Part shown: positions 16,589-23,745 of the stretch, piece after piece
Layout of the letters: the number at the start of each line of letters is the position of its first letter
Position numbering within the stretch: position 1 is the first letter of the stretch
Source of the DNA: a virus
Direction: 5' to 3' (one strand)
IMG/VR virus record: IMGVR_UViG_3300019093_000614
Span: 1 to 37,111 of that record
DNA length: 37,111 bases
The notes under the pieces: generated by a model
The model's database searches: none
Told to the model about the DNA's origin: nothing
The model's input: the letters and a program-made list of their open reading frames with translations, nothing else
Position numbers and translations under genes: made by a program

Positions 16589-17413
16589 TTAAGCTTCTTT
16601 TTTAGTTCCAGTTGCAGTAGAATAAGTCTTAACTAGTTTTTCTGGTTTATCTGCAAAATGTTTTTTCATTACTTCTACATTTTTAGGGTCATCATCTGAG
16701 AATCCAATCATAGGAACTCTAGGAACAAATTCATTACCTAAATCTTTTTTGATATAAGCTCTTTTATTTAATATTGCTGCCATACCTTTTATATAAGACA
16801 CAAAATCATCCATTGCCATAACTTTTAATTCTTCAGGACTTTCTGCACCTCCAACACCAAAAGTAACAGGATGATATTTGTTGAGTTCCAAATATGTTTT
16901 TATAAGTTCTTTGTCTGACATTTCTTCGTCTCCAACAAAAGACCTATATTTTCTTAAGTTTTTAATTAATTCTTCTTTATCTATTCCACCAAATCCTGTT
17001 ATAATATAATTGTATACCGCTTGCTTTAACGTTTCAGGATTGTGACCTCTTGCGGTAATAATTGAAAATATTGAACCGTTATTAATTGCTTCTTTGAAAT
17101 CTTCAAACGCGGGACCTTTTTTAGCCTTTAACGTATCTATAAGAAATTCTTTATCTCCTTCAGTTCTAAAATTTCTGAAAGGATTTTCAGCATACCCAAC
17201 AATTTTTTCACCCTTATAATCTATAGGGTTTTTACCTAAATCATGTCTGTATTTTGCAAAATCTTCTGTACTCATGCCAATCTCATCACCATCTTCAGTT
17301 TTTAACATAATTTTTGTTGGCATATGAACAATGTTATCGTCCCAATCAAAAGCATAATACTTCATGTTTGGGGTGGTCTCATCCTTAAAACTTTCTTTAA
17401 TAATGTAAATCAT
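16589..17413 (-). CDS. HAD-superfamily phosphatase-like protein with a virion-type N-terminal tag
   Basis: The 274-residue protein has the HAD signature in order. AFDWDDNIVHMPT at residues 21-33 carries the DxD pair (D23, D25). IITARGHNPE around 118-127 supplies the motif II Thr. GFSDDDPKN at 237-245 supplies the acidic motif. Such enzymes are typically phosphatases acting on small molecules, proteins or nucleic-acid ends, and the substrate here is unknown. The N-terminus MIYIIKES is shared in form with the next gene and with the gene at 22374. A second ATG at residue 17 starts closer to the domain. The gene lies between sheath and tube genes, so it might be packaged or used during assembly, but that is inference. 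Confidence 0.7.
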   Translation of the reverse strand: MIYIIKESFKDETTPNMKYYAFDWDDNIVHMPTKIMLKTEDGDEIGMSTEDFAKYRHDLGKNPIDYKGEKIVGYAENPFRNFRTEGDKEFLIDTLKAKKGPAFEDFKEAINNGSIFSIITARGHNPETLKQAVYNYIITGFGGIDKEELIKNLRKYRSFVGDEEMSDKELIKTYLELNKYHPVTFGVGGAESPEELKVMAMDDFVSYIKGMAAILNKRAYIKKDLGNEFVPRVPMIGFSDDDPKNVEVMKKHFADKPEKLVKTYSTATGTKKEA

Positions 17414-17417
17414 ACCA

Positions 17418-17427
17418 TATAAATATT
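17418..17427 (-). promoter_or_regulatory. TATTTAT box before the HAD gene
   Basis: AATATTTATA on the coding strand, 4 bases before the ATG at 17413 and within the 23-base gap after the preceding gene. Confidence 0.4.
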
Positions 17428-17436
17428 TGTAATTAG

Positions 17437-17805
17437 TTATTCTACAACTTTGGCGTTTAAATCAAATTCATTGTTAATCCACTGTATAAATGGTTCAATC
17501 CATAAATCATCAAACAAACTATTAAAAGTATCCGATATACTACTATCTAATGTAAGTAAAGGACATTTTTGTAATACCTCATATGCGTTTTCATTAAAAT
17601 AATCACATTCATAATATCTGAAAAGTTCACCTTCTCCATAATAATCACCAACATAAAAAAGTGTTTTATTAGTGTCTTCATATTCTTCTCCATCCGGAGT
17701 CTCCTCAATTGGATTATGAGTTTTTACTTCATCAATATTAATGTATTGACCAAATAATCTTATCATTGCAGTATGAAGTCTAGATTCTGTTATGATGTAT
17801 TTCAT
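17437..17805 (-). CDS. Hypothetical acidic protein with I-x-E-S N-terminal tag
   Basis: This 122-residue acidic protein is not one I recognise. It begins MKYIITESRL, which resembles the starts of the HAD protein (MIYIIKES) and the protein at 22374 (MIILISET). After about residue 30 the sequence has many Asp and Glu residues and aromatic clusters (YVGDYYGEGELFRYYE). It ends with DLWIEPFIQWINNEFDLN, probably a helix. There are no visible enzyme or transmembrane motifs. It is transcribed just after a terminator and from its own box, between the sheath and the HAD gene. Confidence 0.6.
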   Translation of the reverse strand: MKYIITESRLHTAMIRLFGQYINIDEVKTHNPIEETPDGEEYEDTNKTLFYVGDYYGEGELFRYYECDYFNENAYEVLQKCPLLTLDSSISDTFNSLFDDLWIEPFIQWINNEFDLNAKVVE

Positions 17806-17808
17806 AGT

Positions 17809-17818
17809 TATAAATACA
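17809..17818 (-). promoter_or_regulatory. TATTTAT box, 3 bases before the 17805 ATG
   Basis: TGTATTTATA-ACT-ATG on the coding strand, within a short palindrome (17808-17825). It follows the sheath terminator directly. Confidence 0.45.
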
Positions 17819-17821
17819 TTT

Positions 17822-17856
17822 ATAAATAAAAAAACCCCTCACTAAGGAGGGGTTTT
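17822..17856 (-). terminator. Rho-independent terminator of the tail sheath gene
   Basis: A perfect 10-base stem (17831-17840 with 17847-17856, core CCCCTC/GAGGGG) with a 6-base loop is followed on the minus strand by a run of seven Ts and then ATTTATA. It lies 20 bases after the sheath stop. On the plus strand it is followed by only a weak T-run. Confidence 0.85.
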
Positions 17857-17875
17857 AATATAATCTAAATTGTTA

Positions 17876-20800
17876 TTAGATATTTTCAAACGAAGCACCT
17901 GTTGGTGTAATGAAGAACTCAATATCTATGAATTCTAACGCCTTCGTTGGTTTAAGGTAAATTTTACCTGTAAGTGTGTTTCTATCCAAATCTTCAGGTG
18001 AAGAAGATACAGTCACACGGAAATCGTAAAGACCTCTATCTCTTCTTATTGAATCAAGGATTGGATTGACACTATCAAGGAATTGTTGTCTAACAATTTG
18101 GTCGTTTTGTTCAAACAATAATCTAACCGCTACTGCTGAAATTAACTTACGAGCTTGAAGTAACAATCTTCTAACATTTAATCTGTTAAGTGCTGTATCC
18201 GCAACTTGTAATGTTTTATTACCCCAAATTACAGTTCCTACATCAGAAAAAGTTGCGATTGGATTGATTCTACCTTGATACAAAGTATCTCTAACTTCTT
18301 GAGTTAGTTTCAATCTAGCCTTTACAGAGTTTACAAGACCTCTTGTGTAACCCGCTGATGCGAACCAAGGAAACGCAATGTTATCTGTTAATGCCAAGTT
18401 TCTACAAACTTCACCTGTTGGTGGTAAATAAATTTGTGTATTGGTAACAGTATCTCTTGTAAGTATCCAAGGGTAGTAAGTTGCAGTATAGTTAGAATCA
18501 AGTCCAGTGTTGTCCAAATTATCAACCGCATTTTGTGGATAAATAATTTGTTGAGGGTCAGTACCGTCTGGAGAATACATTGGATAGTCAGGTGTTGTTG
18601 CAATATATACCGAGTCAGCTCTTGAGAACTGAATCATATTAATTGCTTCTGCAACCAAAGCGGGATTATTAACGTAATCAATACTTGTAGTTGCGAATAC
18701 ATTAATATTTGTTGATTCAGGATTTGCAAATGTTAAAATACCAAGTAAATAAGCGTAGTAATCACTGTTTGCAAAATCTTGAGTGTTGTTTTCAACGACA
18801 ATTCTCTTGAACATACCTTGACCTGTTGCGGTTGGGTATCTTGCGGATGGAGCAGCTCCAGCTAAATATCCTGAAGACCCAAGTCTGAATCTATCTTCAT
18901 TTGTTCTATATTCTCTATAAATGTCCCATCCGTCAAATCCACCGGCAAAACACACTGTATACTTTCTTGAATAGATGAAGTAGTATGGGTTTTCTTGACT
19001 TTCAGGGTCATTTCTGAATTCTGCAACACCACAATCAAAAGCGACTTGACCACTAGTAACATATTCACTTCCAATTGTAACAACAGTTGCTCCTGAGTCC
19101 ATATGGAAACCTTGAGTTAAATAATTCCAAGGAGTACTTATTTCCGCAGTGTTAAAATCGGTTACAGGGTTTCTTTTACCTTTATATTGTAACAAAGAAA
19201 TATCTACAGGAATTTTTGTTGAGAATCCTAAATAAGTTCTCCTAACATTATCACCACCAGAATCAACACCTACTCCAAATGGAGGTGTATATATTGGTTC
19301 GCCAGGGTAGTCGTATTTAACTTTATAAATTGGTATTGGTGATTTATTAGTAAGATTTTCATAAACTCTTTGGTCATATCCGTAGAATCCACAAGGAAGA
19401 GCATCTATTGGGGCTTCCTCTGACAAATCAACCATAATATATTTTGAATTCAAAGGATATTCACCGTCATAAGAACCTATTTTTTTTGCAACAAAATTAT
19501 TTGACGCTGGGTCCATATTACAACTCGTGAATTTTTCAATAACTACAGGATTTTGGTCAGTATCAAAAAAACTTCTAACAAGTACATCAAAAGTACTATT
19601 ACCGAATGATATGTTAGCAATTGAAACTTTAACTTCAGTATTAGCCGAGTCTCCATCTGATATAGATATAAATCTAAACAGTTTGTAAACTTTATTACCT
19701 CTTAATTCAGAAACTAAAAATGGTGTTAATGGTGTTTGATACTTTTCCAAGTTCCATGCAATAGAATTACCACTTAAACTTCTTGCGTCTGCAAGTTCAA
19801 CCATATTACAATTTAATCCACGAATGTAACCTTTATTATAAAGATAATCTAATTCCGTAGGGTATACCTCCTCAACAAAAATCGGAACTTCAAGTCTGGA
19901 TTTTCCAAAGTTATCAACGCCTAAAACTTTAGTTATAAATTTAGAACTTGTACTTGCGAAAGAAGTCTCAAACGAGAAAGTTTTTGAATCTTTAGTAACA
20001 CCCGACAATAAGAAAGTTGCGTACGGACTTAAACTAATACCAGAATAAGAACCAGTACAAACCAAATTTAAATCAGTTAATCCTGATACTTGATAGACAG
20101 GTCCATGATTTGTTGAATTGTAATTTGAAATACCTCTTGAACGTAAAGTTGCAATTACAAGATTATTATATTGTGAAAAAGCAGTTCCTGAATATGAATA
20201 CACATTACCTGACAAAGTTCCTGTATAAGTAGAACTTGCACCTGAAGCCATATTTGAAACTACATAACTAAAAGAATATCCTGAATAACTATTTCCTGAA
20301 TAATTTGTAAAATTAGAATAAAACCAAGAACTATTATCTGATGAAGTTAAATCATTTGAACTTAAGTTTAATGAGTCAACACTTAAAGCATTCACTAATA
20401 TAGTACGAATACTACTAAGTGAAGTGTACGCCGAACTTGGTATTGAACCATAAACAATTGCCGTTGTTGCAGAAGTTGATGGAGTGTCCATAAAATCATT
20501 AACATAAGCAGTAAAATCACTACTAAGTGTAGATACACTACCATCTGATAATGTATATTGTTTTGATAAATTTTGTAGAATTGGGTAAGGGAACGTTCCA
20601 AAAGAAACCGTGTTTGCAGAAGAACTTCCTGTAAATCCAACTGTCCAAGTAGTTCCAACTGCGGAACTTAATCCTACTGTTGAACCATCTACATTTGCAG
20701 TGGTTGTTATAGTCCATGATGGACCCGCATCATATCCTGACAAACCCAATACTCTTGTTACAAAAAGTTGATTAGATTGTTGTAAATATGATTTTGCAAT

Positions 20801-21046
20801 ATATGCTGCTTCATATTTTGGAATTTGTGTATTAACAAATTTTGTAGGTTCAGAACCTCCGAAGAATGATTGGAACTCATTGTAATTAGTAATAAAAATA
20901 GGTTCAAATGCCGGACCTTTTAAAGTCTCGCCAACTAAACCAAGTGTAGTTACACCTACACTTTGCGCCACAAAAGATAAATCTGTTTCTGAGGTATAGA
21001 CACCCGGAGAAACAAATACTTTTTGATTAGTCTGTACTGTTGCCAT
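17876..21046 (-). CDS. gp18: Tail sheath protein (gp18-like), enlarged
   Basis: The 1056-residue protein has the typical sheath start, VFVSPGVYTSETDLSF, followed by GLVGETLKGPAFEPI and a SYLQQSNQLFVTRVLG segment by residue 101. The conserved C-terminal region includes FPWFASAGYTRGLV, VRRLLLQARKLI and a closing RRDRGLYDFRVTVS/TGKIYLKPTKALEFIDI stretch. Sheath subunits polymerise around the tube and contract during infection. T4 gp18 is 659 residues. The extra length is partly a Ser/Thr/Tyr/Gly/Asn-rich insertion at about residues 105-365, probably a surface domain. A strong terminator follows the gene and a TATTTAT box lies about 30 bases upstream. Confidence 0.93.
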   Translation of the reverse strand: MATVQTNQKVFVSPGVYTSETDLSFVAQSVGVTTLGLVGETLKGPAFEPIFITNYNEFQSFFGGSEPTKFVNTQIPKYEAAYIAKSYLQQSNQLFVTRVLGLSGYDAGPSWTITTTANVDGSTVGLSSAVGTTWTVGFTGSSSANTVSFGTFPYPILQNLSKQYTLSDGSVSTLSSDFTAYVNDFMDTPSTSATTAIVYGSIPSSAYTSLSSIRTILVNALSVDSLNLSSNDLTSSDNSSWFYSNFTNYSGNSYSGYSFSYVVSNMASGASSTYTGTLSGNVYSYSGTAFSQYNNLVIATLRSRGISNYNSTNHGPVYQVSGLTDLNLVCTGSYSGISLSPYATFLLSGVTKDSKTFSFETSFASTSSKFITKVLGVDNFGKSRLEVPIFVEEVYPTELDYLYNKGYIRGLNCNMVELADARSLSGNSIAWNLEKYQTPLTPFLVSELRGNKVYKLFRFISISDGDSANTEVKVSIANISFGNSTFDVLVRSFFDTDQNPVVIEKFTSCNMDPASNNFVAKKIGSYDGEYPLNSKYIMVDLSEEAPIDALPCGFYGYDQRVYENLTNKSPIPIYKVKYDYPGEPIYTPPFGVGVDSGGDNVRRTYLGFSTKIPVDISLLQYKGKRNPVTDFNTAEISTPWNYLTQGFHMDSGATVVTIGSEYVTSGQVAFDCGVAEFRNDPESQENPYYFIYSRKYTVCFAGGFDGWDIYREYRTNEDRFRLGSSGYLAGAAPSARYPTATGQGMFKRIVVENNTQDFANSDYYAYLLGILTFANPESTNINVFATTSIDYVNNPALVAEAINMIQFSRADSVYIATTPDYPMYSPDGTDPQQIIYPQNAVDNLDNTGLDSNYTATYYPWILTRDTVTNTQIYLPPTGEVCRNLALTDNIAFPWFASAGYTRGLVNSVKARLKLTQEVRDTLYQGRINPIATFSDVGTVIWGNKTLQVADTALNRLNVRRLLLQARKLISAVAVRLLFEQNDQIVRQQFLDSVNPILDSIRRDRGLYDFRVTVSSSPEDLDRNTLTGKIYLKPTKALEFIDIEFFITPTGASFENI

Positions 21047-21076
21047 TATTTTTTAGTTTCTTGTTTATTTATTTCT

Positions 21077-21086
21077 AATAAATATT
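21077..21086 (-). promoter_or_regulatory. TATTTAT box upstream of the sheath gene
   Basis: AATATTTATT on the coding strand, 30 bases before the sheath ATG. The A-rich leader between them has no good Shine-Dalgarno sequence. It lies in the divergent gap 21047-21164. Confidence 0.35.
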
Positions 21087-21164
21087 CTAAATAAAATGAA
21101 AAAACTTTACTTTTATTAATCTATTTGTATTTAGTATGAATAAATTCTACTTTTTTTATCTTTC

Positions 21165-21332
21165 ATGTCTAAATTAACTGATAACAATATAAAGAACATA
21201 AAAATCTCAGAAGACGTACATAAAGTACTAAAAAATTATTGTGATAAAAAAGGAATTAAAATTTACAAGTTTTTGGAACAATTAATTATTGAAAAGTGTA
21301 AAGATAAAAAAGATATTTACGGAGAGTATTAA
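21165..21332 (+). CDS. Small ribbon-helix-helix-like DNA-binding protein
   Basis: This 55-residue ORF encodes MSKLTDNNIKNIKISEDVHK followed by VLKNYCDKKGIKIYKFLEQL. A short strand with alternating residues (IKNIKIS), then two helices, is the layout of Arc/MetJ-type ribbon-helix-helix repressors. It is the only plus-strand gene among the minus-strand tail genes. It diverges from the sheath gene, and its TAA overlaps the stop of the minus-strand gene at 21329 within TTAA. A 13-codon ORF starting at 21136 overlaps its start in another frame. Size and context suggest a regulator, but the target is unknown. Confidence 0.65.
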   Translation: MSKLTDNNIKNIKISEDVHKVLKNYCDKKGIKIYKFLEQLIIEKCKDKKDIYGEY

Positions 21333-22372
21333 ACTAATTTGTTGCTAAAAATTATTTTTGATTCTAATGAATTATTAGTTTTAGTAATTTCAATTCTTAA
21401 TATATCGTTAGTGTTAATTAATATTCTATTAACATTATTTCCAAAATATTGGTTGTTAATGTAAACATTCCAAGAAGTAACATTATTTACTTGGGAAACT
21501 TCCATATCAATAGGGTAATCCATCAATTCACTTAATATGGTATTACCTGTTACAAATAAAAAGTCTAAATCAAAAACATCAGGATTTTTAGGGTTTAACT
21601 CATTTTTCTTTCCTTTTGGAGAATTTGGAGAAACTTCCATCATAGTTAAAACTCTATTTATCGCTGGAGATACTTCAAATTCTTCCTCATCAATAAGATA
21701 TCCTAACATTTGAAATTCGTAATTTTGACTATAATATTTTCTTTTATCCAAATCCATAATACTTTCATCCTGAATACCATTCATAATAATTGGTATATAT
21801 TGACCCTTAACGAAAGTATATGCTTGTCTTGAAGAAAATTTTTGTAATACTATTTTGTTGAATTCATTAAGTTCTCTCATTCTATTACAAACTATTCTCA
21901 CGTTATAAACAATATCAACAGGAACTGGTTGAGGTATCTTATATACATCCATTCCTTCTTGGTTTCCGTTCCATGTTGGAACTGTTGCATAATAAAATTC
22001 TTTTCTATTCGGTATTGTCCATTGAAGTGATGGGTTTGTGCCATACTTAACTTCTGGTTGTCTTACTACCGTAATGAATGGAGGTTTTACGTTAAAATCT
22101 TGGTCAACAAATTCCCAAGTTTCTGTAAATTGTGACCAGTTTTGGGTTGTTAATATTATGTCCAACATTGGAACTAATTTACCTGACACAACCAAATTTA
22201 AACTATCTTTTACAAAATCTAACATACCCCTGTCCAAATCAGAATGTAATACTGATTTTGGCAAATAAGTTCCATCCTTATTAATATAATCTTTAAGTTG
22301 TTCTCTACGGGGAAGAAGAGTTTTTTTATACTGTAAAGGTAATGTTTTTTTTATTTGTTTTGGAAATCCCAT
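21329..22372 (-). CDS. Putative tail-completion/neck protein (gp15- or gp3-like)
   Basis: The 347-residue protein shows segments seen in tail terminator and sheath-stabiliser proteins of T4-like phages. LVVSGKLVPMLDIILTTQNW is followed by SQFTETWEFVDQDFNVKPPF, then a VPVDIVYNVRIVCNRMRELN strand-helix unit and KFSSRQAYTFVKGQYIPI. From about residue 265 there is a separate small beta domain (VTSWNVYINNQYFG). It starts one base after the stop of the 139-residue gene, so it is translated from the same message. In T4, gp15 and gp3 cap the tail before it joins the head. The assignment is by pattern and position only. Confidence 0.5.
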   Translation of the reverse strand: MGFPKQIKKTLPLQYKKTLLPRREQLKDYINKDGTYLPKSVLHSDLDRGMLDFVKDSLNLVVSGKLVPMLDIILTTQNWSQFTETWEFVDQDFNVKPPFITVVRQPEVKYGTNPSLQWTIPNRKEFYYATVPTWNGNQEGMDVYKIPQPVPVDIVYNVRIVCNRMRELNEFNKIVLQKFSSRQAYTFVKGQYIPIIMNGIQDESIMDLDKRKYYSQNYEFQMLGYLIDEEEFEVSPAINRVLTMMEVSPNSPKGKKNELNPKNPDVFDLDFLFVTGNTILSELMDYPIDMEVSQVNNVTSWNVYINNQYFGNNVNRILINTNDILRIEITKTNNSLESKIIFSNKLV

Positions 22373-22373
22373 G

Positions 22374-22793
22374 TTATTTTAATAAATAAATTTTATTAAT
22401 ACCATTAACCATATTTACTTCGTTCCCATAAAATATTGGTTCTTGGGTTGATTTAATAACAAAACTATCATTAACATATGGACTATACGATATTACTTCT
22501 CCCTCAGAATCTTGTGGAATGTCAGAACACGGAAACTCACAAAAATCTTCCAATATACCTATAACAAAGGCGTGAACATTTTTAACTTTTTCTTTTCTAA
22601 CTTTATTTAAACCACCCTTTCTAACTCTAAACTCAACGTCAGATAGTTTTACAAAATCCGCATGTAAAACAACTATACCACTTTTTTGAACTGAAAAAGT
22701 ATGTTTATGTAGATTGTAATAGACCATAACTTTTTGACCTATTATATTTTCTTTCAAAACATCTTTTTGCGTTTCTGATATTAAAATAATCAT
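22374..22793 (-). CDS. Conserved small phage protein with I-S-E-T N-terminal tag
   Basis: The 139-residue protein starts MIILISETQKDV, resembling two other genes here. Residues about 20-80 carry KVMVYYNLHKHTFSVQKSG and then VKNVHAFVIGIL. This pattern (NLHKKxFSV... KNVHAFV) recurs in small uncharacterised proteins of many tailed phages, from memory. Its function is not known. The C-terminal half after about residue 80 appears to be an addition. Its ATG overlaps the upstream stop as ATGA, and the next gene begins one base after its own stop. It therefore sits inside a neck/tail-completion operon. Confidence 0.6.
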   Translation of the reverse strand: MIILISETQKDVLKENIIGQKVMVYYNLHKHTFSVQKSGIVVLHADFVKLSDVEFRVRKGGLNKVRKEKVKNVHAFVIGILEDFCEFPCSDIPQDSEGEVISYSPYVNDSFVIKSTQEPIFYGNEVNMVNGINKIYLLK

Positions 22794-23302
22794 AACCCTC
22801 TAAATTCATTTTCATTTACAGGAGTTCCAATAATAGTTCTATAGAACGGTTTGTAACCTCCGTAAGTATGTTTATTATCTGAAACTACCCTTCCATCATC
22901 AGCGACACTATAATACCTAACTCTTTTTTCAGTTTCGTAATATCCTAAATAATCACCAAATGCAATATCAACTTGTAAGTTATCAAGATAATTTTGATAG
23001 ATAGAAAATTTCATATTTCCAGGCTCTTCCAACTCAACTTTACTTTGACCAATTTTTTGATTTGTTGGAGCCATTATTTGAACATAACCTTTAAGTTCAA
23101 TTGGTGTCAAAAATTGAATTCCATCTTGTAAAGCCTCTCCATAAACATCATCCGACTTAGTCTTATACCTATCAATCCTGTATAAAATAACAGTAAAATT
23201 CATATCACCCTCAAGCCATTCTTGACCCATATTAATGTCTAAAGAATAATCTTCACCACCAAAAAATTTACCTAACCTTGTTATTGGTATTAATTTTTCC
23301 AT
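22790..23302 (-). CDS. Putative neck protein (gp14-like)
   Basis: I use the ATG at 23302 (170 residues), not the one six codons upstream, because a TATTTAT box lies 4 bases before it. A segment FTVILYRIDRYKTKSDDVYG followed by EALQDGIQFLTPIELKGYVQ resembles T4-like neck proteins, where a tyrosine/arginine strand precedes a VYGE motif. The rest is beta-rich (FGDYLGYYETEKRVRYYSV) and no enzyme motif is seen. It heads a three-gene operon with overlapping starts and diverges from the SET gene across a 44-base gap. A gp13-like protein lies on the other strand about 3 kb away. Confidence 0.5.
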   Translation of the reverse strand: MEKLIPITRLGKFFGGEDYSLDINMGQEWLEGDMNFTVILYRIDRYKTKSDDVYGEALQDGIQFLTPIELKGYVQIMAPTNQKIGQSKVELEEPGNMKFSIYQNYLDNLQVDIAFGDYLGYYETEKRVRYYSVADDGRVVSDNKHTYGGYKPFYRTIIGTPVNENEFRGL

Positions 23303-23306
23303 TATT

Positions 23307-23316
23307 GATAAATACA
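23307..23316 (-). promoter_or_regulatory. TATTTAT box before the neck-like operon
   Basis: TGTATTTATC on the coding strand, 4 bases before the ATG at 23302. It occupies the short divergent gap shared with the SET gene. Confidence 0.4.
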
Positions 23317-23346
23317 ACAATTTTTTATATATTTTATTTAAATTTT

Positions 23347-23745
23347 ATGAAAATATTTCCACCAAAAAAAATTTACATAACAAAAAGTCCAATTCATGGA
23401 TATGGAGTCTTTGCAAGTGAAACCATATTTGAAGGTGAAGTTATTGAAGAATGTCCAATACATGATTTGAATATACCACTTGGTACTGTAAGTCCTTTAT
23501 TTATTGATTATAGATTTAATTGGCCTCAAGGAGATATTTGGGAAAAACAAGTTTTGGCTTGGGGATATGGTAGTTTATATAATCATTCAAATAATCCGAA
23601 CGCATATTGGAGGTCAAATCTTGAAAAAGAAACTTTTGAATTTGTTTGTTCAAAACAAATAAACTATAGTGAAGAGATATTGGTCTATTATGGTGGTGAC
23701 ACCTATTGGGCGGATGGAAGGACACATACTGAAATTAAAGAATGA
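23347..23745 (+). CDS. SET-domain protein (putative lysine methyltransferase)
   Basis: I chose the ATG at 23347 because the upstream in-frame extension is hydrophobic and overlaps the divergent gene. This gives 132 residues. The SET signatures are present in order. SPIHGYGVFASE (14-25) forms the first S-adenosylmethionine-binding part, NHSNNPN (79-85) is the catalytic-core motif, and EEILVYYGGDTYW (109-121) is the closing motif. SET proteins transfer methyl groups to lysines of histones, ribosomal proteins or other proteins, so a host or virion protein may be the target. There are no Cys-rich post-SET motifs. The stop overlaps the start of the SNF2 gene as ATGA, so the two are co-translated. 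Confidence 0.85.
   Translation: MKIFPPKKIYITKSPIHGYGVFASETIFEGEVIEECPIHDLNIPLGTVSPLFIDYRFNWPQGDIWEKQVLAWGYGSLYNHSNNPNAYWRSNLEKETFEFVCSKQINYSEEILVYYGGDTYWADGRTHTEIKE

Noticed and set aside
22381-22390. TTTATTTATT 8 bases before the 22372 gene
   Set aside because: It lies within the coding end of the 139-residue gene, in an operon with one-base spacing. It is likely a codon effect (Ile-Tyr-Leu-Leu).
23278-23346. Upstream in-frame start of the SET gene
   Set aside because: The extension is hydrophobic, overlaps the divergent gene and lies outside the domain. The ATG at 23347 fits better.
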